From the NCBI GenBank assembly GCA_021299675.1, contig JAJTIF010000088.1, forward strand, positions 1 to 7,414: 7,414 nt of DNA, read 5' to 3'. The notes below the pieces were generated by a model. That model ran no database searches. It was not told the DNA's origin and saw nothing but the letters and a program-made list of their open reading frames with translations. Shown one piece after another: positions 1-5,830 of the stretch (position 1 is its first letter; each line of letters starts with the position of its first letter). The DNA is from Pseudomonadota bacterium (lineage in GTDB: Bacteria > Bdellovibrionota > Bacteriovoracia > Bacteriovoracales > Bacteriovoracaceae). Both the position numbers and the translations under genes were made by a program.

Positions 1-891
1 CGCTTTCTGTTTTCGTTTTTAAATCAGGACGCTGGTCTTTTCCAGATTGATTTTGATCAACTGGATTCATCTACTGTCGAGAATTGCATAGAAAGTTGTG
101 ATGTGAGAGGGAATCTTAAAAGACTTAATGGTAAAAAATGCACTTCCGGTGAATGGGAAAAAGATAAGGTTGGTAAATCTTTTCAGCTATTTTTTGCAAT
201 TTTTCCTGAGTTTGGGGTTTTGATAAAAAACCTCCACACAGAACCCGATATTAGTATTGCAAATGCTGAAATACTGGTCGGAGAAAAAACCTCAACATCT
301 AATTTCTTAAAAATTAAGGCAAAAATTGACTCAATTAATCGATTAAGATGGACAAGGGGTCTAAGCAATAATGAGAAGCAAGCAGGTGTTTCGATTCTTG
401 GAACAATTTCTGAAGCTTTGATAGAAATTGCTATGGAAAGTTTAATAGACAGTGAAAAGTTTTTCCGAAGTCAGCACCAAGATGTTCAGTCATATGGTGA
501 TTTTGTACTAATGTGTCTTCCTAACAATTTATGGCTTTCTGTTAAATCTAATTATGCTAGGGAGAGGTTGCTCGCATCTGGTTTCTCTTCAGACATTATC
601 GGAGTTGGATTTTTTACTGATTATAAAGAATTTACGAGTCGTTCTAAAATACGAAATTTTTTAAAAGTAGGTTTTCTGGCTATGTATGTACCTGACATCG
701 CTATTTCTGAAGAACAACTTGATATAGGAGTTAGTACTTTTCAACAACTAGAGGATTTTTATCGAGAGACCGGATTTCCGAAAAATATAAACGGAAAACC
801 TTTTTTACGTCCTATGTCACAACTTCACTCTGACTTATCCAGTTTACTCCAAATCGAAGATACGAGTAAAAGAACCATCGTAAACTTCTAA
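1..891 (+). CDS. Probable type II restriction endonuclease, 5'-truncated
   Basis: The frame is open from base 1 to the TAA at 889-891, so 296 residues are visible and the N-terminus lies outside the window. A GTG at 103 could serve as a start, but the preceding 34 codons read as ordinary protein and no good SD precedes the GTG. I do not recognise the family by sequence. The restriction call rests on context (the gene directly precedes a DNA cytosine methyltransferase on the same strand) and on a PD-(D/E)XK-like arrangement. Counting from the GTG as residue 1, G132-D133 lies in a hydrophobic strand, followed 12 residues later by S146-V147-K148 and then by E154 in an A-R-E-R segment. Serine in place of the usual acidic residue, in an S-x-K, is known from the Cfr10I/NgoMIV/Ecl18kI group, where a glutamate further on completes the site. 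There it lies about 13-14 residues after the lysine; here E154 is only 6 after, so the match is imperfect. Row 181-240 has about 20 G+C of 60. No terminator was seen after it. Confidence 0.6.
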   Translation, partial: RFLFSFLNQDAGLFQIDFDQLDSSTVENCIESCDVRGNLKRLNGKKCTSGEWEKDKVGKSFQLFFAIFPEFGVLIKNLHTEPDISIANAEILVGEKTSTSNFLKIKAKIDSINRLRWTRGLSNNEKQAGVSILGTISEALIEIAMESLIDSEKFFRSQHQDVQSYGDFVLMCLPNNLWLSVKSNYARERLLASGFSSDIIGVGFFTDYKEFTSRSKIRNFLKVGFLAMYVPDIAISEEQLDIGVSTFQQLEDFYRETGFPKNINGKPFLRPMSQLHSDLSSLLQIEDTSKRTIVNF

Positions 892-948
892 TGTTGCAAG
901 ATTCTGCTCGACTTAGGTAATTGTTTGGCTACCGTCAAAAATTTGATG

Positions 949-977
949 TTTACAGTATTTGACATACTTCTTAATCT
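949..977 (+). promoter_or_regulatory. Candidate promoter of the cytosine methyltransferase gene
   Basis: TTTACA (949-954, five of six matches to the -35 consensus) and TAATCT (972-977, a weak -10) are separated by 17 bases. Transcription would begin near 984, inside the palindrome at 979-997. The methyltransferase would then have its own promoter and not depend on read-through from the upstream nuclease gene. An alternative -35, TTGACA at 959-964, is a perfect hexamer but has no -10 at a suitable distance. Confidence 0.4.
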
Positions 978-978
978 T

Positions 979-997
979 TAAATTGCCGGGCAAATTA
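979..997. promoter_or_regulatory. Palindromic candidate operator containing CCGG
   Basis: TAAATTGCCGGGCAAATTA is a 19-base palindrome centred on G988 with 8 of 9 pairs matching; the only mismatch is A982/A994. It lies 11 bases before the methyltransferase ATG, ends just before its SD (AGGAGA, 999-1004), and covers the predicted transcription start. The downstream methyltransferase carries an N-terminal HTH, and in the SsoII/Ecl18kI family that domain binds a palindrome in the methyltransferase promoter to repress it. Its centre contains CCGG (986-989) and CCGGG (986-990), which would be a substrate if the enzyme recognises CCGG or CCNGG. Confidence 0.5.
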
Positions 998-1008
998 CAG
1001 GAGAAGAT

Positions 1009-2298
1009 ATGCAAGACGTTTCTGAAATCCTCATCAATAAAAGAATAAAACTAGGCCTTACCCAAAAAGAATTTGCTGATGCTATTGGCCTTGGGATTGA
1101 TGGCGATAGACAAGTTCGTTCTTGGGAAAAGGGAGAACATGTCCCATCTAAGGAATATGTTGAGAGAATTGAAAAGTTTGCTCCAGTTTCTCCTTATCAT
1201 CAAGACCCTAGTAAAAAATATAATTTTGGTTTTATTGATCTTTTCGCTGGAATCGGTGGTGTTCGGATTCCATTCCAAGAATTGGGGGGGTACTGCGCCT
1301 TTACCTCTGAGTGGGATAAATTTGCTCAAAAAACGTACAAAATCAATTTTGGACATGAACCTTCGGGGGACATTACAAAACTAAAGCCTGATGAAATACC
1401 AAATCACGACATTTTGCTTGCCGGATTCCCATGCCAAGCGTTTTCTCAAGCAGGGTTGAAGAAAGGTTTTGATGATACGAGAGGTACTTTGTTTTTTGAA
1501 GTTCAAAAAATTCTAGTCCATAGGCGACCCAAAGCCTTTTTACTTGAAAATGTTAAGCAATTAAAAGGCCACGATAAAGGAAGAACACTAAAAACAATTG
1601 TAGATGTATTAACCGGAAATTCTGAAATCGATCCAAAAGAACTTGCAAAACTTGATATGTCCAAAGAGGCTAAGAAAGCCTTGGGTACAAAACTCAATTA
1701 CTGGGTGACTTACAAGGTTTTGAGGTCAAATGACTTTGGGGTTCCTCAAAAAAGAGAACGTATCTATATCGTTGGATTTGACAAAGATCAGTTCCCAGAA
1801 AATTTCGACTTTGAGTCCTGCTTTTCATATCCCGAGCCAGTTAAAGAGAAAGTTAAGGTCGGTGACATCCTTGAGAAAAATAAATTTGTTGATTCTAAAT
1901 ATACTTTGAGTGACCGTCTTTGGAGTGGACATAAGCTTAGAAAACAGATGCATGTTGAGAAAGGTAATGGCTTCGGTTACAGCTTGTTTAACAAAGAAAG
2001 CGATTATACAAACACCATTAGTGCTCGCTATTACAAAGATGGAAGTGAGGTCTTGATTGACCAGGCTGACGTCAAAAAGAATCCAAGAAAGCTGACTCCA
2101 AGAGAATGCGCAAGACTTCAAGGCTTTCCTGAAGATTTCATTATTCCGGTCTCTGACTCTCAGTCTTATAAGCAGTTTGGAAACTCTGTTTCTGTGCCTG
2201 TGATCAGAGCAGTAGCGAACAAAATAGTTATGACTTTGAGAAAAGCCAGTTTGGTCAATACGAAGAAAACTGTTAAAGAGCTAATTGAAGGAAATTAA
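1009..2298 (+). CDS. C5-cytosine DNA methyltransferase with N-terminal HTH
   Basis: This 429-residue enzyme should transfer a methyl group from SAM to carbon 5 of cytosine in a specific DNA site. Residues about 5-56 form an HTH of the XRE/Cro type (LTQKEFADAIGL at 17-28, VRSWEKG at 36-42). The catalytic domain has the family motifs in order: I, FIDLFAGIGG at 75-84; II, E101; IV, GFPCQAFSQ at 139-147 with catalytic C142; VI, ENV at 180-182; VIII, QKRER at 247-251; IX, RKLTPRECARLQGFP at 360-374; X, KQFGNSVSVPV at 388-398. The target recognition region (about 300-355) contains KGNGFGYSL and SARYYKDGSEVLI, which resemble Dcm/M.EcoRII. This suggests a CCGG/CCNGG/CCWGG-type target. The start is supported by AGGAGA at 999-1004. 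The gene follows the putative endonuclease with a 117-base gap that holds a promoter and palindrome. The HTH may repress the gene's own promoter and affect the nuclease, as known for M.SsoII. A run of seven G (1284-1290) lies in codons 92-94. Confidence 0.95.
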   Translation: MQDVSEILINKRIKLGLTQKEFADAIGLGIDGDRQVRSWEKGEHVPSKEYVERIEKFAPVSPYHQDPSKKYNFGFIDLFAGIGGVRIPFQELGGYCAFTSEWDKFAQKTYKINFGHEPSGDITKLKPDEIPNHDILLAGFPCQAFSQAGLKKGFDDTRGTLFFEVQKILVHRRPKAFLLENVKQLKGHDKGRTLKTIVDVLTGNSEIDPKELAKLDMSKEAKKALGTKLNYWVTYKVLRSNDFGVPQKRERIYIVGFDKDQFPENFDFESCFSYPEPVKEKVKVGDILEKNKFVDSKYTLSDRLWSGHKLRKQMHVEKGNGFGYSLFNKESDYTNTISARYYKDGSEVLIDQADVKKNPRKLTPRECARLQGFPEDFIIPVSDSQSYKQFGNSVSVPVIRAVANKIVMTLRKASLVNTKKTVKELIEGN

Positions 2299-2303
2299 AT
2301 TTT

Positions 2304-2337
2304 GGGCATCAAATATTATTAATAATTTTTGATGCTC
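2304..2337. terminator. Hairpin between convergent genes, probable bidirectional terminator
   Basis: GGGCATCAAA (2304-2313) pairs with TTTGATGCTC (2328-2337, one G-T wobble). The loop holds a further perfect palindrome, ATTATTAATAAT (2315-2326), so nearly the whole 34 bases fold back. It lies just after the methyltransferase stop (2298) and just past the minus-strand gene's stop (2343). Neither side has a strong T-run, so termination efficiency is uncertain. Confidence 0.5.
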
Positions 2338-2342
2338 TATAA

Positions 2343-3935
2343 TTACCCCTCCCAAATACCCCCACCATAACTCAAACTTAACTTAATTAGTTTCTGTTCA
2401 AGTGCCTCACACCCAATTGAACTGAAACCATCTGACATACTTAATCCCAATCCTCGCTCAAGTTCTCTCTCGAAAAGCTCAGGAAAGGCGTCTTGATATT
2501 GCTCCCAGTAGCGGCGGATTGAATCAAAACGCTTCTTCACAAGCTTTACACTTGGAATGAGATCACTCTTCTTACTATTAACCTTTACATCACTTGGGAG
2601 AAGGTTCCAGAGATCATTGTTCCGCCATAGGCTCCAGGGGATCATATGGTCGACGGCAAATTCATCAAGGATCTTGCCTGTCCAGACGCATTCGACTTTT
2701 TTGTTCTTGAAGAGTTTGCGGATGAGATAGGTTGTGCGCTCATCAACTTGAGTGGACTTTGTGATGAGATCTAAGTGCTGGGCAAACTTTTTGTCTTGAT
2801 TGAGCTTCTCTGTGAGCTGAGCCCATTGAATAGAGAGCGAGTCTTCAATCCAATGCGAGAAATGATTGATATCTCGCCAAAGACTTAATGGGACTGTGAC
2901 AACACCATAATCAATCTCTTTGAGTTCACGATACACGCTTGCATCAGACTTTGGGATATAGCCAAAAATTTCGTTAGTGCCACCACCCGCGTATCTGACT
3001 GGACCGACTTTGATGGTATTGGCTACTTTTGACAAAAGTGGTTTGGCTTCTGGGGTTTCAAGAAAAGTTCGCAGGAGTTGAAACTCATCAAGCTTATATG
3101 GGAGGTCGAGAAGCATAGGCTCAAAAGCGAGCTGCTCGCTGGTAGTTTGCTTGACGGATTTTTTGATAAGAGGCCAGTAGTAGTAAACCCATCTCACAGC
3201 AATGCGCTTCATGGGGACCAGCACCATATCACCTTCCCGGTACCAGGTGACGGTGTGCGATTCATAGCGGCTGATCTCGCAGAGCGCACGCAGAAGAGCG
3301 AATTTATAGGTTGCAGTTTTTTTGTCCCGAGAGATGATGTCTTGAATCTGCTGAATTCCTTGGCGATTGGAGAGATCTGTCTTTTCCATCACCAGGTTAT
3401 TCCATTTGCCGTCCACTTCACTCAAAAGCACTTTGCCACCTAGGCTTTCAAAAAGCTGAGCGATCTGGCCTGGGTGATAGGTTTCAAAAAGCCGCCCGTC
3501 GTTTTCATTCTCACCTTGGCGAAAGCTCAGGATGAGGCGCCCGTTGGGCTTGAGAAGCTTTAGGATGGCGTGACAGCTACTCACGATCAAAGAGCGTGGG
3601 ATGTGCATTAACAGCGCACAGGAATAGATATTTGAGAAGGTTTCATGAGCGAGGGTGAGCTCAGGCAGGGCAAGTTGTGTGAAGGTGTATTGAGGATAGT
3701 CCTCACGAGCGATCTTGAGCATGCCCGTGCTCGCATCCACACCACTAGTAGGGTATCCATGTGTATTGAGCCAGTGGGTGTCACGACCGATCCCACAACC
3801 AAGATCTAGGGTCTTCTCGTCTGGATGAAAGAAGGTCTGGGCGAGCTGGTAGAGACGGGTAGGGAGTACCTGTCGATGGCGCTCGGCAATTGTCTGGGTG
3901 TCGGTGTTGTAGGTTTCGATGGTTTTGGGGTCCAT
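2343..3935 (-). CDS. Class I SAM methyltransferase fused to HNH nuclease domain
   Basis: This is a 530-residue two-domain protein if it starts at the ATG at 3935. A TTG nine codons upstream (3962) is also open, but an AAGGAG ends only one base before it, too close to work. The ATG product begins like many type-11 methyltransferases. Residues about 1-190 are a Rossmann-fold SAM domain: motif I LDLGCGIGRD at 43-52, VDAS at 66-69, and LLKPNGRLILSF at 127-138. A helical middle part (about 195-260) includes KTATYKFALLRALCEIS (206-222) and YYYWPL (251-256). The C-terminal part has an HNH-like core: C416, D429-H430 (VDHMIPWS), N444 (WNLLP), then N453 and K456. Only one cysteine is present, so the zinc-binding CxxC pairs of many HNH proteins are absent. 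The methyl acceptor is unknown; nothing marks it as a DNA methyltransferase (no DPPY/NPPY or PCQ motif), so small molecule, protein or nucleic acid remain possible. It is transcribed divergently from the deacetylase gene, with 84 bases between starts. GC is high near the methyltransferase end and low near the stop. Confidence 0.85.
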   Translation of the reverse strand: MDPKTIETYNTDTQTIAERHRQVLPTRLYQLAQTFFHPDEKTLDLGCGIGRDTHWLNTHGYPTSGVDASTGMLKIAREDYPQYTFTQLALPELTLAHETFSNIYSCALLMHIPRSLIVSSCHAILKLLKPNGRLILSFRQGENENDGRLFETYHPGQIAQLFESLGGKVLLSEVDGKWNNLVMEKTDLSNRQGIQQIQDIISRDKKTATYKFALLRALCEISRYESHTVTWYREGDMVLVPMKRIAVRWVYYYWPLIKKSVKQTTSEQLAFEPMLLDLPYKLDEFQLLRTFLETPEAKPLLSKVANTIKVGPVRYAGGGTNEIFGYIPKSDASVYRELKEIDYGVVTVPLSLWRDINHFSHWIEDSLSIQWAQLTEKLNQDKKFAQHLDLITKSTQVDERTTYLIRKLFKNKKVECVWTGKILDEFAVDHMIPWSLWRNNDLWNLLPSDVKVNSKKSDLIPSVKLVKKRFDSIRRYWEQYQDAFPELFERELERGLGLSMSDGFSSIGCEALEQKLIKLSLSYGGGIWEG

Positions 3936-3941
3936 CAGATA

Positions 3942-3947
3942 ATTATA
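3942..3947 (-). promoter_or_regulatory. Consensus -10 box abutting the fusion gene start
   Basis: On the minus strand TATAAT (3947 down to 3942) is a perfect -10 hexamer, and the ATG begins six bases beyond it at 3935. Transcription from it would start at or next to the ATG, implying a leaderless mRNA. That would explain the lack of an SD before this ATG. No convincing -35 is visible at 16-18 bases, so the call is weak. Confidence 0.3.
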
Positions 3948-4019
3948 GCTAAAGATATGCAATCTCCTTGGAATAATTTTGACGCGGTTACGATCCCGAT
4001 AGGAAAATAAAACTCAACT

Positions 4020-4925
4020 ATGAAATTGAACTTTTTCTTCACCTTTTTGCTTTTGCCCTATTTCATCCACGCAAAAGAAATCGCCCTGACTTTCGATGAT
4101 TCACCGATGCCCACATCCAGGCATTTTAAAAGTCATGAGAGAACGGATGAATTGATTCGAAAGCTCAAAGAGCTCAAGATTCCAAAGGTTATGATCTTTG
4201 CTAATCCCTGTAAGCGAGAAGGCTCGGCATCAGTGATTTCTCAACTTAAAAAGTACCGTGAGGCAGGACACTTGATTGGCAATCATACCTGCACCCACCC
4301 AAGACTCGATGAAGTGGGATTCGATAGGTTTTCTCAAGATGCGGCCCTGGGGGATAAGCTTTTAGGTCCTCTTTTTTTGGGTCAAAAATTCTTCAGATTT
4401 CCCTACTTGAATGAAAGTAATGATGTGAAGCTTCGAGATAAGATGCGCCAGTGGCTGATCGACACTAAGTATCGAAACGCCATGGTCTCAGTGGATAACG
4501 ACGACTACATTTTTTCGTTTAAGATCAATCAGGCAAAAGAAAAGGATAGGAAGGTCAATTATAAAAAGGTCGAAGAATTGTTTGTGGGGCATCTTATCGG
4601 GGCGGCAAATTTTTATAACGATCTTGCAGTCAAGACGATCGGCCGCTCCCCAAAACACGTGATACTTTTGCATGAGATGGATGCAACGGTGATGTTTATC
4701 GAGCCGCTTGCAGCAGCGCTTCGAAAAGATGGATGGAAGATTATTGGTGTGGATGAAGCGTATGAAGACAAGATTTATCTCGAAGAGCCGAAGAACACCT
4801 ACGCGGGCAACGGAATCATCGCACAGCTAAATTTCGAGAAAACCGGGAAAAAAGTGGGCTACAATCACTTTGATAAAATCAAAGTAGAGCTCAATCGAAT
4901 TTTATATCGATCCTCAAAGCCTTGA
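4020..4925 (+). CDS. Secreted polysaccharide deacetylase (NodB/CE4 family)
   Basis: This 301-residue protein should hydrolyse N- or O-acetyl groups on an extracellular or periplasmic polysaccharide such as peptidoglycan or an exopolysaccharide. A signal peptide covers residues 1-18 (a lysine, a run of F and L, then I-H-A before KEIALTFDD). The family motifs are present: TFDD at 24-27 (D26 the expected base, D27 metal-binding), NHTCTHP at 88-94 (metal-binding H89 and H93), RFPY at 126-129, SVDNDDY at 157-163, and LLHE at 216-219 with H218. The metal triad and catalytic residues look intact, so the enzyme should be active. The segment about 163-210 between motifs 4 and 5 is long and lysine-rich (KEKDRK at 173-178). 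Length is near that of single-domain family members, and no cell-wall-binding module is attached. The SD is poor (AGGA at 4001-4004 is 15 bases before the ATG), but the signal peptide fixes the start. Peptidoglycan, chitin or capsule cannot be distinguished as substrate. Confidence 0.92.
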   Translation: MKLNFFFTFLLLPYFIHAKEIALTFDDSPMPTSRHFKSHERTDELIRKLKELKIPKVMIFANPCKREGSASVISQLKKYREAGHLIGNHTCTHPRLDEVGFDRFSQDAALGDKLLGPLFLGQKFFRFPYLNESNDVKLRDKMRQWLIDTKYRNAMVSVDNDDYIFSFKINQAKEKDRKVNYKKVEELFVGHLIGAANFYNDLAVKTIGRSPKHVILLHEMDATVMFIEPLAAALRKDGWKIIGVDEAYEDKIYLEEPKNTYAGNGIIAQLNFEKTGKKVGYNHFDKIKVELNRILYRSSKP

Positions 4926-5132
4926 GTTTCAGAAAGTAGAAGGTTTATAGAGTTTTTTAGCTTGTGGAGTCCAAGCCTTAGATGAATTATTATGGCGCGC
5001 AACAAGTTAGCCTTACTAATCTTGCAAACGTTTTCATATTTAACAGTACCAAGTTCCAAGCTAAGTATTTGATTTAGCGGTTATTTCACGCTGCCGATTA
5101 AATTTTTTTTTAAAAATAACCATAAATATTAT
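4926..5132. other. AT-rich intergenic region upstream of the lipoprotein
   Basis: These 207 bases hold no credible gene. The end next to the lipoprotein is extremely AT-rich, with nine T (5103-5111) followed by five A. An imperfect hairpin, CAAGTTAG (5003-5010) with CTAA-T-CTTG (5016-5024), could be a weak terminator or leader structure. No promoter hexamer pair with good spacing was found, and no SD precedes the lipoprotein ATG. Confidence 0.5.
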
Positions 5133-5564
5133 ATGAATAAATTTCTTATTTTAGTTTTTTTTTTTTTTACACTTTCCGCTTGCAACCCCACCACTAAGGT
5201 CTCTAAATCCTCATTGGCAAAATCATATCAGGGATTGGATCTTTATGGATCTACTAAGAAGTGTACTGAAAAACCAAACTTGATATGTGATACCTCGTTT
5301 GGGCCAGGCGATCAATTCGCTCTCGACTGCATGGCACAGGGTAAAAAAGCTATTAAATGCGATTGCCATGATTATATCTGCGTCGAAGCAGAAGTTCGGT
5401 CTGGAGTTGATATAAATGGAAACCCCAGATCTTGCTCTCCTGTCTCAAAAGACATCATCTGCACAACTCAATACACCCAGGATGATCAATTTGCTGATGA
5501 TTGCCATGATGCTGGATTTGAATCCGTTCAGTGCGGCTGTCATGATTATATTTGTATAAAGTAG
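5133..5564 (+). CDS. Small cysteine-rich lipoprotein with two tandem repeats
   Basis: This 143-residue protein is exported and lipidated: residues 1-16 are a type II signal peptide and the lipobox is L14-S15-A16-C17, so C17 becomes the lipidated N-terminus. A serine- and lysine-containing linker follows, then two copies of a roughly 47-residue unit (39-85 and 96-143). Each has six cysteines in the same order: C44, C52, C66, C76, C78, C83 and C101, C110, C124, C134, C136, C141. Both share DQFA-x-DC and end in CxCHDYIC. An even number of cysteines in an exported protein suggests three disulfides per unit, though the CxCH segment could also bind metal. I do not recognise the domain. It has no SD, and its leader-coding region contains a 14-T run that could switch the frame. 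It is followed by 266 bases before the next gene, so it is probably transcribed alone. Function is unknown; a surface or periplasmic binding or inhibitor role is possible. Confidence 0.85.
   Translation: MNKFLILVFFFFTLSACNPTTKVSKSSLAKSYQGLDLYGSTKKCTEKPNLICDTSFGPGDQFALDCMAQGKKAIKCDCHDYICVEAEVRSGVDINGNPRSCSPVSKDIICTTQYTQDDQFADDCHDAGFESVQCGCHDYICIK
5155..5168 (+). repeat. 14-base poly-T tract in the signal peptide codons
   Basis: Fourteen consecutive T occupy part of codon 8 through codon 12 (valine then four phenylalanines) of the lipoprotein. The length shown keeps the gene in frame with its lipobox and cysteine repeats. Homopolymers of this length are prone to replication and transcription slippage; a one- or two-base change would put the downstream protein out of frame. 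Confidence 0.95.
5247..5561 (+). repeat. Internal tandem duplication encoding two six-cysteine units
   Basis: Bases 5247-5387 and 5418-5561 encode the two homologous units. The DNA itself is still similar in places: GATCAATTCGCT against GATCAATTTGCT, and TGCCATGATTATATCTG against TGTCATGATTATATTTG. This fits duplication within the gene followed by divergence. The linker between units is about ten codons. Confidence 0.85.
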
Positions 5565-5777
5565 TAACTGGCGTAGATGTGTGTTGTTGAGTGATGAAAA
5601 CAACCGACGTAGTCAACGTCCCCATGAGTGGTAAGTTTCAGTTTTAAAATCCATCCATCAGTATTTAATCACTGCAGCAACCGAGAACAGGTATAAACCT
5701 TGAGATTCATAGAGGAATCACAGGATCCACCAACACAAAACGCAGGCAGTTACTGCGGCATCTACCCAAGCTCCGAC

Positions 5778-5805
5778 TTGATTGTATTTGCAATCGTGCT
5801 ATGGT
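5778..5805 (+). promoter_or_regulatory. Candidate promoter of the oxidoreductase-marR operon
   Basis: TTGATT (5778-5783) and TATGGT (5800-5805) each match four of six consensus positions and are 16 bases apart. Transcription would begin near 5812, giving a short leader with a strong SD. One operator-like palindrome lies between the hexamers and the other overlaps the -10 and start point, the expected position for a repressor. The rest of 5565-5777 shows no gene and no clear terminator. Confidence 0.45.
5779..5796. promoter_or_regulatory. Operator-like palindrome 1 (TTG-N6-CAA)
   Basis: GATTG (5780-5784) and CAATC (5791-5795) form an inverted repeat with a six-base centre. It has the same TTG-N6-CAA form as the stronger palindrome at 5802-5819 and agrees with it at 12 of 18 positions. 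The two centres are 23 bases apart, about two helical turns. It lies between the predicted -35 and -10. Confidence 0.4.
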
Positions 5806-5819
5806 TGTACATACAACCA
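5802..5819. promoter_or_regulatory. Operator-like palindrome 2, probable MarR binding site
   Basis: TGGTTGTACATACAACCA has perfect 8-base arms around a 2-base centre. Size and symmetry suit a MarR-family dimer, and a marR-type gene is the second gene of the operon this site precedes. It overlaps the predicted -10 and start point and touches the SD at 5819, so binding would block transcription. This implies autoregulation, as is usual for the family. Confidence 0.6.
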
Positions 5820-5825
5820 AGGAGG
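5819..5825 (+). promoter_or_regulatory. Strong ribosome binding site fixing the oxidoreductase start
   Basis: AAGGAGG stands five bases before the ATG at 5831. It decides against the in-frame ATG at 5801, which has no SD and falls inside the predicted -10 box. Confidence 0.85.
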
Positions 5826-5830
5826 CATCG

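Noticed and set aside
103..105. GTG as the start of the first gene
   Set aside because: The same frame is open to base 1 with protein-like codons, and there is no clear SD, so the gene more likely enters from outside the window.
3078..3443. 121-codon plus-strand open frame
   Set aside because: It is wholly antisense to the well-supported methyltransferase-HNH gene, shows no motif and no SD, and is best explained as a shadow.
3936..3962. TTG at 3962 as the start of the methyltransferase-HNH gene
   Set aside because: Its AAGGAG is only one base away, and the ATG at 3935 gives an N-terminus more like related methyltransferases.
4961..4975. GCTTG/CAAGC hairpin after the deacetylase gene as a terminator
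   Set aside because: The T-run is before the hairpin on the plus strand, and the minus strand gives an A-run, so neither direction fits a factor-independent terminator.
4957..5064. 8-base inverted repeat TTAGCTTG / CAAGCTAA about 92 bases apart
   Set aside because: The arms are short, far apart and not next to promoter elements, so chance is likely in AT-rich DNA.
5606..5620. Small hairpin GACGT-AGTCA-ACGTC after the lipoprotein gene as a terminator
   Set aside because: The stem is only five pairs and no T-run follows.
5594..5647. 17-codon small open frame
   Set aside because: There is no SD, no clear promoter and no comparative evidence, and it is short enough to occur by chance.
5801..5830. 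ATG at 5801 as the oxidoreductase start
   Set aside because: It lies within the predicted -10 and operator and has no SD, while ATG 5831 has AAGGAGG at ideal spacing and the family's normal N-terminus.
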